From Microvirga lupini (GTDB taxonomy: Bacteria; Pseudomonadota; Alphaproteobacteria; Rhizobiales; Beijerinckiaceae): a stretch of DNA of 36,357 nucleotides. The stretch covers positions 5,193-41,549 of the forward strand of contig KI912037.1 of the NCBI GenBank assembly GCA_000517005.1, given 5' to 3'. The notes below the pieces were generated by a model. The model was not told the origin of the DNA, ran no database searches, and saw only the letters and a program-made list of their open reading frames with translations. Shown piece by piece: positions 33,017 through 36,357 of this stretch. A program made the position numbers and the translations under genes. The first letter of the stretch is position 1. Every line of letters starts with the position of its first letter.

Positions 33017-34876
33017 ATGCAGGAGCCGACTCCATTGCCACGAACGCATCTGTGGAAGCCCATGCTGATCGATCCGCGCCTTGGCGATGCGGATGACGAC
33101 GTTGCGAGCACCAAGAGCCGGTCCCTCGTTGCCATCGGTGGACGACTTCTGGCGGAGATAAGTCTTCCGAAGCTCGTCCTAGCCTGGATCATGCTGATCG
33201 GACTTCCTGCCATCCTCCTGGGACTTGCGCCATTGGTCATTCTGGGATGGGCGACCACGATCTCCGGACAGGTCGCAACCGCATTGGCAGGCTTCTGGTC
33301 GCTGTTGATCGTTGCCGGCCTCGTCACCCTCGCCTGGATCGGCGGCAAGCCTGTACTGCGTGCTGCCGAACAAAGCTTCTGGTCTCTCAACGCCCTGGCC
33401 GTTCAGCCGGTCTATGCCCTGTTTCGTGAAGGCCTGCGGCACATCATCGGCAAGCTCGCTCCCGATCTCAGACCACGTCGGCATGAGCACCTCTACGCCA
33501 TCGCGGCAATCGGCGGCGGCATTCTGGTGAGCACCCTGTCGTTCCTGTTCGTCACCCTCGCCTGGCCCGCTTCGCGCTGGGTCGGCGAAGCGGGAGACAT
33601 TCTGGCGCCGCACCAGCTGATCATTCCCGCCTTCGCCAATGCCGTGGTCATCGTAGGATGCTACGTGATGGGCGCGGCCCTCGTGTGGGCTCTTGCCGAC
33701 GGCGCCCTGGGACGGCCAGCCGATCTCATGGCCTTCGCCGACACGCCGTCCGAGGCTCGGACCTGGCGTGTCGCACACCTGTCCGATCCTCACGCCGTCG
33801 GAGAGCGCTACGGGTTCCGGATCGAAAGCGGCCGGATAGGGCCGCAGGGCAATGAGCGGATCCGCCGTGTCTTCGATCGGCTCGACGCCATTCACGCAGA
33901 GCACCCATTGGATCTCGTTCTGATCACAGGCGATATGACGGATGCCGGCCGCTCGGCAGAATGGGCGGAGTTCATGGATGCCGTTGCGGACCATCCCGAG
34001 CTGGCCAAGCGCCTGTTGATCCTCCCCGGCAATCATGACGTGAATGTCGTGGACCGGGCCAATCCGGCTCGTCTCGAATTACCGATGAGTCCTGGGAAAC
34101 GCCTTCGCCAGCTGCGCACCCTCTCCGCTATTGACGCTCTGCACGGGGAAAAGGTTTTCTGCTTCAATTCCGAGACCGGCCGCCTCGGCCCCACACTCAC
34201 GGAAAGGCTAGCACCCTACCGAAGCGACATCGCGGCCTTTGCCGATACAGGAGGGATTCGCCACTCCCTTCGGCTGGCCCAGATCTGGGACGATGCCTTT
34301 CCCATGATCGTTCCACCAAAAACGGATGACGGAATCGGAGTCGTGCTTCTCAATTCGAACGCGGAAGCGCATTTCTCCTTCACGAATGCCCTTGGCATCA
34401 TATCTGCGCTTCAAGCCAAAGATCTCATGGCCGCCATGGAGCGCTATCCGCGGGCCGGCTGGATCGTCGCGCTCCATCATCATCTCGTGGAATATCCCAC
34501 GCCGGCGAAAGCATTCTCCGAGCGCATCGGCACGGCCCTGATCAATGGTTCTTGGTTCGTCAGGCAACTCCGCCCCTTTGCCGGCCGGCTGGTGCTGTTC
34601 CACGGGCACCGACACACCGAATGGATCGGAGAATGTGGAGGTATTCGGATCGTCTCCGCCTCCTCTCCCGTCATGAATCCGGCGCAGAACGGCCGCGTCT
34701 CATTTCTCATCCATACCCTTGCGGTCGGCGGCGGTGAGCTGGGGCTCGCAGCACCGGAGCGAGTGGAGGTCAGGCTTCCGGACGAGCGCGGTCGGGAGGA
34801 GGCAGATCTGCCTCCTCCGGCGGACCAAGCTGTATCGCCAGCCATCGGGTCGATGGATCCTGAGCACAGAAGGTGA
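33017..34876 (+). CDS. membrane-anchored calcineurin-like metallophosphoesterase
   Basis: A 619-residue protein. The N-terminal 240 residues hold four or five membrane helices. From about residue 250 the dimetal phosphoesterase motifs appear in order: LSDPH (D257, H259), GDMTD (about 304), GNHD (about 338), HHH (about 485) and GHRH (about 528). Members of this superfamily include class III cyclic-nucleotide phosphodiesterases such as CpdA, but also phospholipid and nucleotide hydrolases, so the substrate is not fixed. It follows the cyclase fusion by 64 bases in the same direction. The last 107 bases overlap the convergent AI-2E gene. Confidence 0.85.
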   Translation: MQEPTPLPRTHLWKPMLIDPRLGDADDDVASTKSRSLVAIGGRLLAEISLPKLVLAWIMLIGLPAILLGLAPLVILGWATTISGQVATALAGFWSLLIVAGLVTLAWIGGKPVLRAAEQSFWSLNALAVQPVYALFREGLRHIIGKLAPDLRPRRHEHLYAIAAIGGGILVSTLSFLFVTLAWPASRWVGEAGDILAPHQLIIPAFANAVVIVGCYVMGAALVWALADGALGRPADLMAFADTPSEARTWRVAHLSDPHAVGERYGFRIESGRIGPQGNERIRRVFDRLDAIHAEHPLDLVLITGDMTDAGRSAEWAEFMDAVADHPELAKRLLILPGNHDVNVVDRANPARLELPMSPGKRLRQLRTLSAIDALHGEKVFCFNSETGRLGPTLTERLAPYRSDIAAFADTGGIRHSLRLAQIWDDAFPMIVPPKTDDGIGVVLLNSNAEAHFSFTNALGIISALQAKDLMAAMERYPRAGWIVALHHHLVEYPTPAKAFSERIGTALINGSWFVRQLRPFAGRLVLFHGHRHTEWIGECGGIRIVSASSPVMNPAQNGRVSFLIHTLAVGGGELGLAAPERVEVRLPDERGREEADLPPPADQAVSPAIGSMDPEHRR

Positions 34877-35873
34877 GAATGGCGATCGTGATCGGGAGAC
34901 CGATGAAGGTGCCCGGCAATCCCCACAGAAACGTCCAGAGAAAGATCGAGAACAGCACGACGAAGGGCGACATGGCGAGCACGGAACCGGAAAGGCGCGG
35001 CTCGATATAGCTCCCGACCACGAACTGGATCACGTTCAGGCAAGCGAACACCACGATGACCGTCTGCCAGGTGTCGAACTGGACCATCGCGAGCAATGTC
35101 GGAAACAGGGTCGCGATAAAGGGGCCGATGAACGGAATGTAGTTCAACGTGAAGGCGATCACGCCCCATTCCTGAGCCAGCGGCAAGCCAACGATCACTG
35201 CAAAGGCCCAGACGAGCGCACCGGTCAGAATGCTCATCAGAGTTCGCACAACCATGTATCGTCTGATCTTCACCGCCGTCTCCTCGCTTCCGGCGAGCAG
35301 GACCCGCGCGATGCGGCGGTTCGGGAGGGTATCGATCTTCCTCGCGGTCCCTTCGACCTCGAGCAAGCCGATGATGACGTAGACGAGAACGACGAGCCAA
35401 AAACTCAAGGTCGTATTCACCTGGCCGGTGAGCCTCTGCATGAGGCCCACGATCCAGGTGATGCTGAAGTGATCGGCCCAGAGGCTCGCCACAGCAATTC
35501 CTTGCTCCTCGAGCCAGAGAACCATCTGATTGTAAAGCGCCTGGAACCGGCTCAGATTGATGAGGATCCAACGGCCGACGCGGCTGAACGCCCAGACGAT
35601 GAGGGAAGCGAAGCCGCTGAACGCCACCACGAGCAACAGGACGCTGATCGCCAAGGCGATCAGGCGCGGAATGTAGGTCTGGAGGCGGGCTTGCAGCGGC
35701 CACACGATGGCGATCAGGAACAGCGAGAAGGCAACCGGAGCGATAACCGCCTCGGCCACATAGATCGCACCGAGAAAAGCCAGGATCACGAGCGTGATCA
35801 GAGCCCAATGCGTCAAGCCAAAGTCAGAGGATAACCGGTGTGTTTCGTCCAAGGGAGCTTGAGGCCGATCCAC
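34770..35873 (-). CDS. AI-2E/PerM-family membrane transporter
   Basis: A 367-residue protein with about eight hydrophobic helices and an extended soluble middle region (RWILINLSRFQALYNQMVLW). The C-terminal helices contain the family-typical NYIPFIGPFIATL and GLPGTFIGLPITIAIL. GTG at 35873 has GGGAG about eight bases upstream. Members export autoinducer-2-like or other small molecules or act as Na/H antiporters; the substrate is unknown. The gene converges on the metallophosphoesterase gene and shares its last 107 bases with it on the opposite strand. Confidence 0.88.
   Translation of the reverse strand: MDRPQAPLDETHRLSSDFGLTHWALITLVILAFLGAIYVAEAVIAPVAFSLFLIAIVWPLQARLQTYIPRLIALAISVLLLVVAFSGFASLIVWAFSRVGRWILINLSRFQALYNQMVLWLEEQGIAVASLWADHFSITWIVGLMQRLTGQVNTTLSFWLVVLVYVIIGLLEVEGTARKIDTLPNRRIARVLLAGSEETAVKIRRYMVVRTLMSILTGALVWAFAVIVGLPLAQEWGVIAFTLNYIPFIGPFIATLFPTLLAMVQFDTWQTVIVVFACLNVIQFVVGSYIEPRLSGSVLAMSPFVVLFSIFLWTFLWGLPGTFIGLPITIAILTFCAQDPSTRWLAIQLGPPEEADLPPPDRARPEA
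34795..34818. repeat. perfect 24-bp palindrome inside the overlapping gene ends
   Basis: The left half GGAGGAGGCAGA is followed exactly by its reverse complement. It lies in the region read by both the plus-strand phosphoesterase and the minus-strand AI-2E gene, in matching phase, so both proteins contain EEADLPPP. It could form an mRNA hairpin on either transcript. Confidence 0.95.
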
Positions 35874-36232
35874 GTCGTCTCTCCCGGTTACTTTGGCATC
35901 TAAGAGCTGTGACTCTATCCGTTGCCATCTGTCGCCAATTGTAGATCAGAAAACAGATTGATCTCATCAGCAACGCAATATTTATTCCTTGTCAAGAAGC
36001 AGGAAAGAGACCATAATCCGCACACATAATGACCCGCACAAGGGTCTTTTCGCCTGTGGGAGACTATGCTTTCTCCTGACAGGTTCTCGTTTCTATTTTA
36101 GAATTCCAAACCGTTTTTAGAAGATAGCTGAAGTAGGTTTACCAGTACCAATCATTGCTGGGCAACCGGCCAATCAATGCAGCTGTGTGTCTTGCCTCCT
36201 GTCGTGGGATCCTCATAGTTCAAGGGCTGGAT
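35874..36232. other. AT-rich intergenic region upstream of the AbgT-like gene
   Basis: A 359-base divergent region without a gene. It holds two direct copies of TTTTAGAA (36096-36103 and 36115-36122), the same octamer as the half site before the siderophore importer (22728-22735); the copy at 36115 is followed by GATAG, as is the importer palindrome (AAAAGATAG). A long AT-rich stretch (about 35940-36000) probably carries the promoters. I see no clear -35/-10 pair. Confidence 0.4.
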
Positions 36233-36357
36233 ATGACAAGCAGCACGGAAGTCGCGCCGAAGACGGTGATGCAGCGTTTTCTGGACGGGGTCGAGCGGGT
36301 GGGGAACATGGTTCCCCATCCTGTGGTGATCTTCCTGATCCTCATCGGCATCGTCAT
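36233..36357 (+). CDS. AbgT-family transporter, 5' end only
   Basis: The visible 41 codons begin MTSSTEVAPKTVMQRFLDGV and continue ERVGNMVPHPVVIFLILIGI, the characteristic N-terminus of AbgT-family proteins (p-aminobenzoyl-glutamate or drug/proton antiporters). The gene runs out of the window in mid-first-helix. AAGGG at 36222-36226 sits six bases before the ATG. Substrate cannot be judged from this part. Confidence 0.8.
   Translation, partial: MTSSTEVAPKTVMQRFLDGVERVGNMVPHPVVIFLILIGIV

Noticed and set aside
34719-35834. A 371-codon plus-strand frame opposite the AI-2E gene
   Set aside because: Extremely Asp/Glu/Arg/His-rich, the usual look of a shadow frame, while the minus strand encodes a clear membrane protein.
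1-36357. tRNA, rRNA, insertion sequence or prophage
   Set aside because: I found no cloverleaf, rRNA segment, transposase, integrase or phage structural gene on either strand by reading; a tRNA scan would be decisive.

Overview
The window reads as a chromosomal segment of a high-GC alphaproteobacterium of the order Hyphomicrobiales, most likely Methylobacteriaceae (Microvirga-like). This is an inference from the mix of RTX-type secreted proteins, a MinDE pair, a DUF3297-like gene, and rhizobial-style palindromic intergenic repeats; no 16S or other decisive marker is present. I see no tRNA, rRNA, CRISPR array, prophage or insertion sequence.

Layout. 1-3000: the end of a repeat-containing protein, a small unknown gene, and an RTX calcium-binding protein whose frame is broken once. 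3161-5769: a secreted glycerophosphodiester phosphodiesterase with a calcium-loop insertion, a small unknown gene, a 0.3 kb cluster of nested palindromes, and a pentapeptide-repeat protein. 5795-8892: a two-helix membrane protein, peptidase T, and a CAP/SCP-RTX protein interrupted by an in-frame amber codon. 8972-12708 (minus strand): a complete thiamine-precursor ECF importer (YkoF, YkoE, two ATPase domains, YkoC) led by a TPP riboswitch; the ATPase pair is split into two genes that overlap as TGATG. 13037-16115 (minus): a membrane-anchored helix-hairpin-helix protein, a DUF5996-like protein, and minD-minE without minC. 16584-19294: a PQQ-dependent membrane glucose dehydrogenase, frameshifted near its 3' end at a G6 run, and a small membrane protein. 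19315-22603: a hemerythrin-like membrane protein, a threonine/serine dehydratase-type PLP enzyme and a methyltransferase. 22667-25782: a ferric-siderophore ABC importer (binding protein, permease, ATPase) behind an AT-rich region with two inverted repeats. 26404-27570: a class C beta-lactamase. 27992-28285: a gene-free region with strong hairpins, an internal direct repeat and a textbook intrinsic terminator, a candidate small-RNA locus. 28362-31332: two small genes, then tryptophan 2,3-dioxygenase and a kynureninase-like enzyme. 31618-35873: an alpha/beta-hydrolase fused to a class III nucleotide cyclase, a membrane metallophosphoesterase 64 bases downstream, and a convergent AI-2E/PerM-family protein. 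36233 to the end: start of an AbgT-family transporter.

How genes work together. The ECF locus imports a thiamine precursor and is shut off by TPP. The fec-like operon imports ferric chelates and is probably iron controlled. The kyn pair degrades tryptophan. The hydrolase-cyclase and phosphoesterase may form a synthesis/breakdown pair for a cyclic nucleotide, which is the most suggestive uncharacterised module here.

Three genes carry clear lesions (RTX frameshift, amber in CAP-RTX, frameshift in glucose dehydrogenase) and a fourth is split. Either this is a draft with base errors or several accessory genes are decaying; raw reads would decide.
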